In this document: positions 1-11,477 of the stretch, one piece after another
Numbering within the stretch: position 1 is the first letter of the stretch
How the letters are laid out: every line of letters starts with the position of its first letter
Assembly: GCF_010183535.1 (NCBI RefSeq)
Contig: NC_071328.1
Location: forward strand, 16,368,001-16,432,000
From: Caenorhabditis remanei
Taxonomy: Eukaryota > Nematoda > Chromadorea > Rhabditida > Rhabditidae
Direction: 5' to 3'
DNA: 64,000 nt
Program-made: the position numbers and the translations under genes
The notes under the pieces: model-generated
The model's database searches: none
What the model was told of the DNA's origin: nothing
What the model saw: the letters and a program-made list of their open reading frames with translations, nothing else

Positions 1-2034
1 ATGGCTTGCCATAGACATGCGTAGAATGCTCTGGGACCAACTTTCTCACAGACTCGATCCAGGAGAATGACCGATCTGAAAATGGAGAAGAGATGATGTG
101 GTTGGCGCGAATTTGGCGCGTTTGTGAACCTTTTTATTTGAAAAACGCGCCTGTTATCTAGGCGGATTTTCAGCGATTTTCAGCAATTTCAAGCTAAAAA
201 CGCGTCAACGGCACCCCGCCATCCTTTACAAACCTCTCATGAAACTCGGTTCCCTCCTCCAACGCCAACAATACACCGCCGAGGAAACCGGGAAGAGCGG
301 GACGTAAATTGGCTCCGAGTGGTACCAAATAGTTTTCAAATATGGCGAATAACTCGGATTTCACTTTGATTCCGCAGTGATCCATTAGTGGAAATAGGCC
401 GACGGCGAAGAGATAAAGACATTCGGGAAGTTTCGATGGACCCAGAATCTCGAAGATTATTCGATACGTTTCGAGAGCTTTCAGGTGGACACCTGGAATG
501 AGGAAACGGGCGGTTTATTGAGGCTAACTGGGATTTGTAGTTTGTAGTTTTATCGCTATTTTCTATGGAAAATATATAAAAATTGGTTTGAAAACGGCAA
601 AAATGACTGTGAAATCTACAAAAAACGCGATTTTCCGAACATTTTAAGATAAAAATCATCAAAAACGACCCAAAAACATCATAAATACAATGAATTTGAG
701 TTCTTACTGAGGCTAAGCTGTTTTTGTAGTTCGTAGTCAGTTAGCCTCAGCAAAACTTAAAATTGCTGCAATTTTGTCCGTTTTTGACGTTTTTAAGCAT
801 TTTTTGGCTAAAATATTGCATTTTTAAAGACATAGTCACTAATAATAGAAAAATCACGAGAATCATTTCAGAAATATCATAAATACGACGATTTTGAGTT
901 TTTACTGAGGCTAACTCATTCTTGTAGTTTGTAGTCGGTTATCCTCAGCAAACTGAGTTTCGAAAACGTTTTAAAACTGATTTTTGGGTATTTCATACCG
1001 AAAAAGACGGATTTTTGACAATTTCACAGCAAAACAACCATTATTCACCAGTTTTTTAAACGTTTTTTTCCTATTTCAGCCAGAAATTCGGATCCGGAAC
1101 TCGAAAAATTCGGTTTATCATGATTTTCTGGCTTAAAACCCAATTTTTGAGAGATTTTGAGACAAAAAATGGAGCAAACCCTCAAAAATTCACACAAAAT
1201 AACAAAATCGGTTGATTTTGAGTTTTTACTGAGGCTAACTCATTCTTGTAGTTTGTAGTCGCTTAGCCTCAGCACAATGCTCAGGCAACTCGATATTAAT
1301 CTAATTCAAGTAAATTTAGAGACTAACGCGACCCAGTTAGATTGACCCACAGTCTAATTAGACTAGCATTTTGTCTAATCCAACTAACATACAATCTAAA
1401 TAGACTTCCCAGTCTAATTAGACTTTCAAACTGTCTATTTAGACTTTAAAACTGTCTAATTAGACTTTAAAAACGAGCTAATCTAACTAGATTGTATTTA
1501 GATTGCTATTCTGTCTAATTAGACTTCGGTTGTCTAATTAGACTAACATCGAGTTGCCTGAGTGAGCAAAATGAGATTTTTGGGTATTTCACATCGAAAA
1601 ATACGGATTTTTGATGATTTTACAGCCAAAAACACAATTTTCACCAATTTTTTGAGTTAAAAGTCACGATTTACCCGCTGGAAGTGCTGGATGAAGACAT
1701 TGTGACAATCGTTTGGCGACAGTGACCCGATTTGGAATTGCGCCGAATTTTGCATTTGATTGAAAGACCTGGAAAATGGGATTTCGGTATTTCAAAGGAA
1801 AGACCGCCCATGTCGGAGGCCACGCCCCTTTTTGAGCGATTTTAGGCATTTTTGAGGTGAAATTTCTAGAAAATCTCAAACCTTGGCCAACTTCCCGAGT
1901 GCTGAAATTAAATCAGCCCACTCGTTCGGCGTCTCGAATGTTTTTAACGCTTGATCGATGGCTTTCGCGTATGCTCGATATTTACTATCCTTCTCCCGAC
2001 CCGCTGGAACATCACCACCCGATGCTGATGACAT
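1..2034 (-). CDS. pad-1: PAD-1 / Dopey (DOP1) family protein, 5' part, runs off the left edge
   Basis: Four minus-strand exons join in frame with GT/AG borders: 2034-1882 (51 codons, ATG at 2034), 1768-1675, 492-234, and 75 to beyond base 1. The translation matches the Dopey N-terminal region: SKYRAYAKAIDQAL and EWADLISALGKL in exon 1, [20 protein letters not shown] across exons 2-3, GLFPLMDHCGIKVKSEL and LLALEEGTEFHER in exon 3, LLDRVCEKVGPRAFYACLW in exon 4. Dopey proteins are very large (around 2,000 residues) peripheral proteins that work with MON2 in endosome-Golgi membrane traffic; the C. elegans member, pad-1, is required for embryonic patterning. Only about 190 residues lie here. A ttctttcag acceptor 18 nt before the ATG suggests trans-splicing. 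Intron 2 (493-1674) is over 1.1 kb and full of short palindromes. The family assignment is firm; the symbol is by homology. Confidence 0.9.
1279..1563. mobile_element. TIR-bounded element filled with GTCTAATTAGAC palindromes
   Basis: The left end (1279-1294, GCTCAGGCAACTCGAT) is repeated inverted at the right end (1548-1562). Between them the perfect palindrome GTCTAATTAGAC occurs five times exactly (1352, 1412, 1454, 1513, 1532), with several one- or two-base variants such as GTCTATTTAGAC near 1435. It has no coding capacity and lies in pad-1 intron 2. It fits a miniature inverted-repeat element; flanking target duplications were not resolved. Confidence 0.65.
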
Positions 2035-2051
2035 TTTTATGTGGATTTCTA

Positions 2052-2060
2052 CTGAAAGAA
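2052..2060 (-). promoter_or_regulatory. Probable trans-splice acceptor of pad-1
   Basis: On the minus strand the sequence ttctttcag ends at base 2052, leaving an 18-nt 5' UTR before the ATG at 2034. No upstream exon with a donor is apparent, so this is best read as a spliced-leader acceptor. Inferred from position only. Confidence 0.5.
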
Positions 2061-4804
2061 TTAAGAATTTTAATGAAAAATTGTTTTAAAAACACGAGAG
2101 AAAGTGTGAGAAAAATGACGTGGAATGAGCGGAGCGCAACGTGGGAAAGTGGTTTTGTTGAGGCTAAGGGACTACAAACTACAGAAGTGAGTTAGCCTCA
2201 GTAAAACATGGGTAAATTGGTTATTTTTTAGGCGTTTTAAGCGATTTTTGGCTAAATATCAGCATAATCGCTGTTATTTTACCCTGAAAACCGTCGAAAT
2301 ATCATGAAACTCTGTGAAATTCGGTCAATTTCACGTTTTGTTGAGGCTAACGACTACAACCTACAAAATGAGTTAGCCTCAGCGAAACTGAAACTAATGT
2401 AAATTTCTCGAAAATCAAATAAAAATGCCAGATTTTTTTTAAAAACAAGGAGGAAATTCGAGTTTTAGGGCTGGTTCAATCGAGAAAATAAGAAAAAACA
2501 ACAAGAAACGAAGAAAACGTGTATCTTCAGTTTTGCTGAGGCTAACTCAGTTTTGTAGTTTGTAGTCGTTAGCCTCAGCAATATGAGACGATTGATTTAC
2601 GCCTGTTTCCAATTAAAAAAAGTTTTTGCCATTTTTCTTAATCAAAATCTCGAATTTTTGGAAGAAAATATAATAATTCTAGTATGGATATTATTTCTGG
2701 AGCTATAATATGACGCATTTTAAATCTGGAAAGGGGGATTTTTGTTGGATGGAGGATTAGCCGATCGCCTACGTATTTCGTAGTCTTACAGCTTTTATTC
2801 CGAAAAAAAATGGAGAAAAATCATCGGAAATACGTGGAAACTCGTGGAAAATTAGATTTTGCTGAGGCTAACCGATTTTGTAGTTTGTAGTCCCTTAGCC
2901 TCAGCAAAACAAAAAAAAACAAAAGAGCAGGTGGAAAAGAAGAGAATGTGATCTTGATGTTTGCTTGGGATCTATGGAATTTGCCGGAAAAAACTAAAAA
3001 TTATAGAAAAATCTCGAAAATCGGTGGTTTGGTAGGTCAAAAATATAATTTCTTGAAAGCTATTTTCAGCTGAAATTCCCCTTTTTCCATGTTTCGGCCA
3101 ATTTCGAGCCAAAAACATGACCAAATTTAGGTTAAAAACAGCAAAATTAACTTTTGCTGAGGCTAACGGACTACAAACTACAAAATGAGTTAGCCTCAGC
3201 AAAACTTAAAAATAGTGAATTTGGGCCAATTGTGAGATTTTTATTCCGATAAAAAGAAATATAATTACTTTAAAACGTTTTCAATCGGAAAATGGTAGAA
3301 AAAACTAGAAAATTCGTTCAAAAACCGCAAAAATCGTGATTTTCAGATTTTGCTGAGGCTAACAGACTACAAACTACACCTTTCAGTTAGCCTCAGTAAA
3401 ACCTAAAATCCTTGAATTTGATCAGTTTTCATCCAAAATTTCAGATTTTTGGGTTTTTTTTTTGCTTCAAAAAAGTTAAAAAACAATAAAAAACGTGACT
3501 ACAAACTACAAAAATATGTATTCCGTAAGAACGTTTCAAACATCAGGGTGGTTTCATAATTCAAAAGTTCATCGAAAAATTGATGACGTGGAAAGGTCAT
3601 TGATGCGTGGAAAAGGAAAGGAAACGAATCGTGGCGAAGTCAGAATCAGAATACAAATCTTCCGATCTCTCTCTCACTCTGATTTATTTTGTATTTATTC
3701 AAAAAATATAAATATGGAAAAAATATGGGCACACAGACAAAAAAAGAAGAGAATAAATCGTCATACACACACACAAAATCGGTTGAATGTTGTCGGTTCG
3801 GCCATCCGAGGTGAAGAAATCGAGAGACGATAGAGTGTGTGGGGAGAAGAGACGCAGACACGGCGCGTGTCAAGTGATGAGAGAGTGTTGGCGAGTGTGG
3901 AGACGCAGAGGAATTGAACAGCAGGAGAAGTGCAGGTGGCGCGGAAGCGCGTTTTTTGCCCCGCCGTTCGTTTTGCGCGGGTTTTTTTTGGAAATAAAAA
4001 AATAATGTGGCGGAAAAAAAAAATCATTGAATGTGTCTTTTTTGTTTGATTTTTAAGAGAGAGCGGTGACAAATCATTGAATAAACATTTTATATGCGTC
4101 AGAGGTGCGCCAGAATAGGAATATGCTAGAAAACATCGAAAAATTATTGAAAAACCTGGAAAAAATCAACGAATAGTCCGATATAGAGTTTTTGCTGAGG
4201 CTAACAGACTACAAACTATAATTTTGAGTTAGCCTCAGCAAAACTTGAATATAGTGAATTCGGGTCAAATGATTTGACCCAAATCAGGGCCAATTGTGAG
4301 AGTTTTCATTGCGATAAAAATAAATATATTGATTTGAGAACGTTTTCAAAGGGAAAGTGCAAGAAAAAACTAGAAAATTCGTTCAAAAACCTCAAAAATC
4401 GTGATTTTCAGATTTCCTTGAGGCTAAGACTACAAACTACAATTTCGAGTTAGCCTCAGCAAAAGTCAGATTTGCGAATTTTTTTGTGATTTTTAGGTCT
4501 CGAAGCGTAGAAAAATGTGCACAAGTCATTTCCGACGTGCTGAATCTGAAAATAATAATTTCAGCTGTCAAAAACGTCGGGAAAATTAGCTATTTTTATT
4601 TCAAAGTACTGGAAAATAGAAGGCGTCCAGAAGAAAGAGATTCTGATGAGAAGAAATTGCTTTTTTGGATATCAAAATGCATGGATCGGTCTGTAACGCA
4701 ACTAACAACGAAAAAATCCAGAAAACAACCACAAATTCCTGAAAAATGTGGCGAAAGTTCGATGCAGACTACAAACTACAAAACCTCCTTAGCCTCAGCA
4801 AAAT

Positions 4805-5695
4805 CAGAGATGAGAGTCCTTATTTAACCAACTTTCTCCACTACTCCTTCTCCGACACAACAAACACTTCAGAAGTGGGCGGAGCCAAGTGGGCACGCAT
4901 TCTTTTCACTTTCTATTTATACATTCTGCTCTTTTGAATCTCTGTGATGTCTTATTTATTCTTTTCCGATGTTTCGATATATTCAGATGCAGTGAACCGG
5001 GGGAAGAATCGGGGGAAAAACCCGAAAAAGCGATGAAAAATGGGAAAAAAACGTCATGAAGAACTGCTCGTAGGGTTTGACGCCTTGTACGCAAGCATCA
5101 GTTGTACGCAAACACCGAGGTGTGTACCGTACTCCTTGATTGGAAAAAAGATTTTTTAAAATTGAATTAATTGGATTTACTGAATTTTTGAGCGGTTTTT
5201 AACAAATTTTTCGTTTAAAAATGTTTTTAGAAGAAAGAAAAGCTTAAATTTAAGCACTACAAGTCAATAAAACCGCTCACAGAACAGACAAAAGAAGCTA
5301 ACCTTGAAAATGAAAAAAAAGGTCAAAAAGAAGGCGAAAAAGACCGCGAAAAAGGGCAATAAAATGATCGGAAACGCATAAAAATCGTCGGAACGACCGA
5401 TCGGGCCGAAGAGAATATGGGAATCTCTTTTTCTTTACTTTTTTTTTTTGAATTTGTCAGTTTTTTTACTTGAAAAATCAATATTTGCTCGAAATTGCTC
5501 CGGAAAAATGCGATTTTCGTGAATTAAAAGCTTTTCTTATCAATTTCAAGGTCTAAAATATCAAAAAAATGCTCGAAAAGATTGTTGTTTCATCCTTATT
5601 CTGAAAAACGCGTCAAAGGTGCGCCCGGCAATATTGAATATTACTGTAGGGATACTGAAGACTGAAACATTTGAAAATTTCAAAAATGCATGAGC
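4805..5695. other. Intergenic stretch without recognised features
   Basis: AT-rich sequence with homopolymer runs. The short open frames here look like nothing known, lack splice-consistent structure and use non-ATG starts in places. No gene or RNA could be supported. Confidence 0.5.
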
Positions 5696-7310
5696 TTGTA
5701 GATCAAATCAAGCAGATCATTTTTGTAGTTGACAACTTTTTCGTAGCTCCGCCCACTTTTGAGATATTCGCACAGTGTCAATTTTGTCAGTGTAAATTGT
5801 CAGTGTAAGTTTGAATCGATGTGTCTCAAAAGAGGGCGGAGCTATCAAAAAGTTGTTAACTACAAAAATGTAGAGCTTGATGAGATCTACAAAACTAGCG
5901 TGAATCCGAAAAATTTGGAGTCAGATGTGGCTCCGAGATTTGCTCCCAAACTTGGTTTTGACCAAAAATGTCATAATTTTCTGATTTTTTTTTCAGAAAA
6001 TTCAAGTTCTATTTTCAGACATTTTATCTAAAAATCGGAAAATTTTTATTCTCGAACATAAAAATTATTATTTCTTCTGATTCCCGATTCCGTGAAGTAT
6101 ATTGTCATCATTTAGCAAAATTCTATTTTTTTTGGAAAAATTTTTTTTCTGTTTTTTTCCACACGAGACCCATTGTATTGCACTACTGTATTTATTCGAC
6201 AAATACAATAAGTAAACGGAAATTCGACAAAAAAAGGTGTGACTTTATATACAGTGATAAGGAAAAAGATAGAGAGGAACAACATGTTTATAGTATGTAC
6301 ATATTGTCAGACACCCCCATAAAACTTATTTGTTTTTTCGCCTTTTTAGTTTGAATAGGAAAATATCATTTAATGTGAGTTTTATTAGAGTTTTTTGAAC
6401 TGTTATATAGAACATCAGATTTGAAAAAAAAATTTCAAAAAAAAAATTGACCAATTTTGAGAACCCGTCACGACCTCAATTTTTGTCTCACATTTTTGAA
6501 TTTAGGCTAGTTTTGTAGATCAAATCTCGCTCTCCATTTTCGTAGTTGACAATTTCTTGATAACTCCGCCCACTTTTGAGATACACCCAGTCTAACTTAC
6601 AGTGACAATTTTGTCAGTGTAAATTGTCAGTGTAACTTGGAAATTATTTGAGATCCCGTCACGCTTTCAGATATTATCGCATAATTCAGATTTTTAATTA
6701 GTTATGTAGATTAAATCTCGCTCTACATTTTTCTAGTTGACAATTTTTTGATAGCTCCGCCCACTTTTGAGATATGCGCCTTTAAAAGTGGAAGCTTGGT
6801 GACCGGCGATGGGAGGAAAGGCGCATATCTCAAAAGTGGGCGGAGCTATCAAGAAATTGTCAATTGGAAAATTATAGAGCGAGATTTGATCTACAAAATT
6901 AATATTTGAAAGCTTTGAAATATTTTTCCACGATTTTATTATTTCTGGAAGATTTTTGGTTACATCAGATTTCAATTTCTTAAGGCTAAGAGTAGAAGCT
7001 GTGATGATGATGATGACTAGTAACAAGCAGAGGATATTGTTTTATTACAGTGACAAAACTAACTACTACTGATAAGGAAAACTTCTGTTCCAAAGTCATT
7101 TTCGGAATTTGGCAATCTTGTCATTACAGTGACGAAGTACACTGACCAAATTGTTAGGGTGACAAACATTCAGACGCCGTTTCGGAACTCCGCCTGGCTC
7201 AAAACTTTTTGAATCTGGGTTAGTCTTGTAGATCAAAACTAGGGGTACATTTTTGTAGTTGACAACTTTTTGATAGCTCCGCCCACTTTTGTGATACACC
7301 GGTTACAAAC
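5695..7310. repeat. Cluster of GGAGCTATCAAAAAGTTG palindromic elements
   Basis: Full inverted-repeat copies lie at about 5700-5905 and 6690-6910, with left arms at 6475-6660 and 7200-7310. Each arm reads, from outside in: GTAGATCAAA, CTACATTTTTGTAGTTGACA, AGCTCCGCCCACTTTTGAGA. The loop differs: copy 5700 carries gtcagtgtaaattg repeats, copy 6690 a short unique sequence. Outer GATCCCGTCACG borders are visible at 6652-6663. No open reading frame is present, so these fit non-autonomous palindromic transposons of one family found throughout the window. Confidence 0.8.
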
Positions 7311-7899
7311 GTGACTACCGAGAGACGTCTCGTGAAGTGTATCTATCTCTCCATCCACCTGCGTTTAGTCAGTTATAGGTTAGTGTAAATTGGTCATTGT
7401 TATTGGTCAGTGCATCTTCACCATATTTTTGTTAGTCTATCCAAAACTTAAATTTTCAAATATTCTTTTTTTTTCTCGGAAACTAATGATCAAAATGTAA
7501 AATCCGTTCATGAGAAATGTGTACAAATCTCTGGCACATGTTTTGAGCTATCATTTGTTTGACTTTGTGCATAAATGAAAATCCGATAGATATTTAAGAA
7601 ATCAAAAAGAAAAATTGCAATTTCGACTTGAAATAATATCTGAAATCAAGATTTTTTGCATTGAAAGGGTGTATAATGCTCTCTGAATAATTTCGAAACT
7701 GATAACCTTGCAGTTCTTTTTCAGAGACTGGGAGGTCGTGGAATGTTCAAATTGTTCGAAAATTTGCTTCTCCATCATATGTTTAGCAATCTTATATTTT
7801 TGGTCAGTGTAACTGTGATTACTGTAGTTAGGACAGTCTGTCTATCCTCAAGTCGAAATGTCTGAAATTTCTTTTTCATTTTCCGTTAATTTTGGTTCC

Positions 7900-8580
7900 G
7901 ACTTCCGACTTCCTAGGAAAGTTACTTCCGACTCCGTCATTCCTGTGGAACAGAGTTGAGCGGAATTCCGCCTTCCGCCTTCCGCTTTCCGCCACTTTTT
8001 TTCCGCCTTCCGCTTTCCACCAAAAATGTTCCTATTTCCGCTTTCCGCCTTCCGCCTTCCGCTGTTTAAAGATTTTTTCCTCAGCTGGAAAAATTTGATC
8101 ACCTATTCCAATTTACTGATATTTTTGTGGTTTTTTGCAGCAAAGCTATCAGTGTTTATCAAAAAAACAAAATTTAACTCAAATTTAACCATTTTAGTGT
8201 TTTTTACTACAAAATAAGGGCAAAATCGTATTTTTTAAAGCGACATTGTGTTCCGCCTTCCGCCTTTTGGCATTTTTTTTTCCATTCCGCTTTCCGCCTT
8301 CCGCCAAAAAAATTTCGCTTCCGCCTTCCGCTCTCCGCTTTCCGCCGATATTTTTTAAATTCCGCCTTCCGCCTTCCGCCATTTCAAAAACCGCATTCCG
8401 CTCAACTCTGCTGTGGAATCAAGAATAGTACATTTTGCAGAAATACTTGGGGAAAATGGTCAAAAAGGGGAGAAAACGGGCTTCTCTTCAGTCAAAAGCC
8501 AATTTTCCGCTGATTTTCTACTTCCGACTTCCGGATTTTTTTTACTTCCGGCTTCCGCATAAGAAATTTTCACTTCCCAA
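7900..8580. repeat. TTCCGCC / TTCCGACTT simple-repeat element with inverted ends
   Basis: The interior is an irregular array of TTCCGCC and TTCCGCT heptamers interrupted by AT-rich spacers. It is bounded by inverted copies of ATTCCGCTCAACTCTG near 7950-7970 and 8394-8410. Flanks carry CTTCCGACTTCC hexamer-like repeats that recur at 42450-42500 and 44365-44430. It looks like a dispersed low-complexity element; the open frames across it on both strands are repeat artefacts. Confidence 0.65.
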
Positions 8581-8599
8581 CATCTTTGATCTGTAACCT

Positions 8600-9330
8600 A
8601 ACAGCCAAACTATTCGACATAATAATTATCTCAATTTCAAATCTCTTCTCGATGACATACAACATATATTCATTTCATTTCCTGTCTCTCTAAGAAATCT
8701 CAACTTTCAATCTCTACTACACACACTTCTGAAAGTTGACATACAACCGGTTCTGAAATTGTCACCTAGTTTCACACCTCTTTCTCTGAAAACTATACTC
8801 TCCTATACATACTTTCAGTGCTGACAACACTACTTTAATACCAATAAAAACTGGTCATAAAATTTGAACTTGTTGCTCTCTCCTATATGTCATGCAAATT
8901 CCTTACTCCCCTACTTTTTTTTTTTGGAAAAAATAAAATATTTTCGAAAAAAGAATGTCGTTATCAACTGATTAATAAGACTTCCTGTTATCAAGTTTTT
9001 ATCATTAGGGGGAGCAGGACGGAGGTAAATAAGGGTTGGTGTGTTGTGAAATTTAGGGTGTGCACTTTTTTTTTGAGCAAATTGGGCTGACACTGACCAT
9101 TTGGTGTTGAGATCCCTTCATGACTTCTTCTTTGACTTAGACTTTCTCAAATTAGGATATTAACGAAACTGAGGAGAATAGTGTGGAAAATTAAGAGACC
9201 CAGAGAAAAATAAGCAAAAGGATTTCGGTAGAGCGCAGTTGTGAGGATTGTGCTGAGCTAATAATTACACTGACCAAGTGCACCTAAAAATTTGCTACAT
9301 TCGGGATCCCGTCATGGTTTTCCGTCGGAA
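8600..9330. other. Intergenic, no gene seen
   Basis: Pyrimidine-rich plus-strand text followed by AT-rich sequence. No splice-consistent coding exon or repeat of note. Confidence 0.4.
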
Positions 9331-9339
9331 TTCACATTT

Positions 9340-9850
9340 TTGAATTAAGACTAGTTTTGCAGATTACGTATAGGGCTCCATTTTAGTAGTTGACATTTTT
9401 TTTGATAGCTCCGCCCACTTTTGAGATACAACGATTTCAACTTACACTGACAATTTACACTGACAAAATTGTCACTGCGAATATCTCAAAAGTGGGCGGA
9501 GCTACGAAAAAGTTGTCAATTATAAAAATGCAGGCATACCATGAGATGTCTAGAAAGACCAAAGTAAAATTATTTTCGACTGACGGCAATAAGACAAAGT
9601 TAATTAGTTGTATTGACGGTGTTACTACCCTTCGAGCATTACAAATCCCACTTATCTGGTACCAGTGGACCTGAAAAAACAGATGAATATAACGGAGACT
9701 TTTTCAGGTCCACAGGCTCGAAGGGTAATTATATGTAACTGCAATAAAACTAATAAACTTTGTCGTATTGATGTCAGGTACACACTTTCAAAAGTGATTC
9801 TTCCGCGCAACTCTGGTATGTCTATGTATGACCTTCAATATGTCAAACCT
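9340..9850. repeat. Palindromic element followed by a second inverted repeat
   Basis: A standard copy of the GTAGATCAAA/AGCTCCGCCCAC palindrome occupies about 9345-9530, with a gacaatttacactgac loop. It abuts another inverted repeat centred near 9690, where GGACCTGAAAAA (9667) pairs with TTTTTCAGGTCC (9704-9715), CCCTTCGAGC (9629) with GCTCGAAGGG (9716), and AGACAAAGTTAATTA with a partner near 9750-9765. It appears to be one element inserted into or beside another. Confidence 0.6.
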
Positions 9851-9939
9851 TTCTAATGAGTATATCTGAGTTTCACCATTAATGCGACAATTTTCCCATT
9901 TTCAGTCAAAAATGACCAGTGGGTGTTGTGGTATGACTG

Positions 9940-10410
9940 ATTCGGACACTCCCTAACAAGTTACATATCGGCAAAGTAATTTCTCCCTTACAAGGGAAGT
10001 ACATGATGATGCGAGTTGAACTTTTTTCTATCAATTTGGCCGTATGTACTTTTGACCCTGAGGATTTCAAATCTGCAACAAAAATCTGCAAAATGTTCCC
10101 CTGGACCGAGTTATGAGCCGTCAAACTTTTCATAGGGGTTCATACCACAGGTTGTGGTAGGCACTTCGGCATATCGTGTGTCTCGCGTAAAAAGCTTGAT
10201 CATATGAAAAGTTTGACGGCTCATAACTCGGTCCAGGGAAACACTTTGCAGGTTTGTATTGCAGATTTGAAATCCTCAGGGACAAAAGTACCTATGGCCT
10301 CATCATGTACTTCCCTTGTCAGTGCAAAATAGAGAGATTTTTGAGCTGTACTCTTAAAACGACCATACCTCTCTAGGGAGTGTCCGTACAAAAAAGTTGT
10401 TAACTACAAA
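9940..10410. repeat. About 450-bp imperfect inverted repeat
   Basis: Segments such as TGGACCGAGTTATGAGCCGT (10103) and its inverted partner (10208-10228), ATTTCAAATCTGCA with TGCAGATTTGAAAT, and AGTACATGATGATG with CATCATGTACT pair across a centre near 10165. The outer parts, ACACTCCCTAAC and TAGGGAGTGTCCG, also pair. It ends at 10390-10412 in AAAAAGTTGTTAACTACAAA, which ties it to the common palindromic family. No coding capacity. Confidence 0.7.
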
Positions 10411-11035
10411 AATGAAGGTCTACTCTTGGTCTGTATGGTTTATACCTAATTCACTTTGTGGGACAATTTTTGATACCGTAACGCCCACAATTTCAACTGG
10501 AAATGGTCAAATTGTATATCTTACTGCACGGTATTGTACTACGGGCCGGATCTATATTAATCACATTTGTTTGCTCAGTCCACCTTGATTTTTGCTCTCC
10601 TACCTGTTCAGGTTACCTTTGCACATTTCATTTCAAAATATTGTCAGCTTTTTCATTCCGTCGTCCTTCTATCAAGACACCAAATAAACACCCCTCCTTC
10701 TTCCTTCTTAAAAAGTAACTTTCTCTTATCATACTCTCTTATTTTCTTACTGAAATGTACATAAATACCTTGCCAAATAAATGTCTCATGATCATTATTC
10801 ACCTAACTACCAAATAACTGTCAAGTACTAACACTCATGACCATTTCTTCCGGTATGAGTCTAATATATACAACAATATTTCTGACTGAAACATTTTTGT
10901 CTGAAAAAAAAATTCTGACAAAATGTTTTTCTTGACAAAGGAATTATTTGTTCCTCCCGTTCTTCATATATATTCTTTTATTATGTTTCCTTTTTTTTGC
11001 ATTTTTTTTCTTCCGTTTTGTTATGGGGGGAATAC

Positions 11036-11075
11036 TGATGTATAAAAAGGGCATATGTATAAAAAAGGGACAGTT
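11036..11075 (+). promoter_or_regulatory. Two tandem TATA-like boxes, no gene assigned
   Basis: TATAAAAAGG and TATAAAAAAGG lie about 20 bp apart near 11040-11070. No plausible coding exon follows within 1 kb; the next sequences are palindromic elements. The resemblance to the lectin-gene TATA boxes may be chance. Confidence 0.2.
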
Positions 11076-11477
11076 TTTGTTGTTTTTGTTCGGCGATTTT
11101 ATTTTGGGGCGGAGCTCAGAGGGATAGAGGTTTGTAGTTTGTATTCTGGTAAGGCTTAGTGGGATACAGAATACATGTTGTAGTTTGTAGTCTAGAAATA
11201 GAATGGATGAGGTTTAGTTTGTTTGAAAGTTGACTCTTGGGATCCGCAAGGTTGGGGCTTAAAGTGACTACAAACTACAAAGATTTTTTTGGGGTATTAC
11301 GTTTTGTGTGCCTATCTGTATGTCTATCTAAATGTCCGGATGTCCACAATTTATTTCTTCTTCAATTTCTATTACAGTACTCACTTAACTCTTGTAATCC
11401 AGAAGAAAAACTGGAGCGACTTTGAGATCGCGTCACGGCATCCCTTTTCATCCCAATATTTTGAATTTGATATGGTT

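Larger units (their letters stand above)
700..4804. repeat. Short palindromic GCTGAGGCTAAC element, about 12 copies
   Basis: A roughly 55-bp imperfect palindrome with ends TTTTGCTGAGGCTAAC and GTTAGCCTCAGCAAAA and a GACTACAAACTACA core recurs in both orientations. Copies lie near 702-757, 901-955, 1224-1276, 2153-2206, 2335-2388, 2528-2582, 2855-2910, 3150-3205, 3347-3403, 4186-4244, 4412-4466 and 4762-4804 (the last a half copy); another half is at 516-550. They sit in pad-1 intron 2 and its upstream region and do not recur with both arms elsewhere in the window. Spacing is irregular, so this is a dispersed element, not a tandem array. Function unknown. Confidence 0.85.

Noticed and set aside
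3495..4072. Overlapping open frames on both strands upstream of pad-1
   Set aside because: Low-complexity AG/CT-rich sequence, frames on both strands, no protein similarity and no exon structure.
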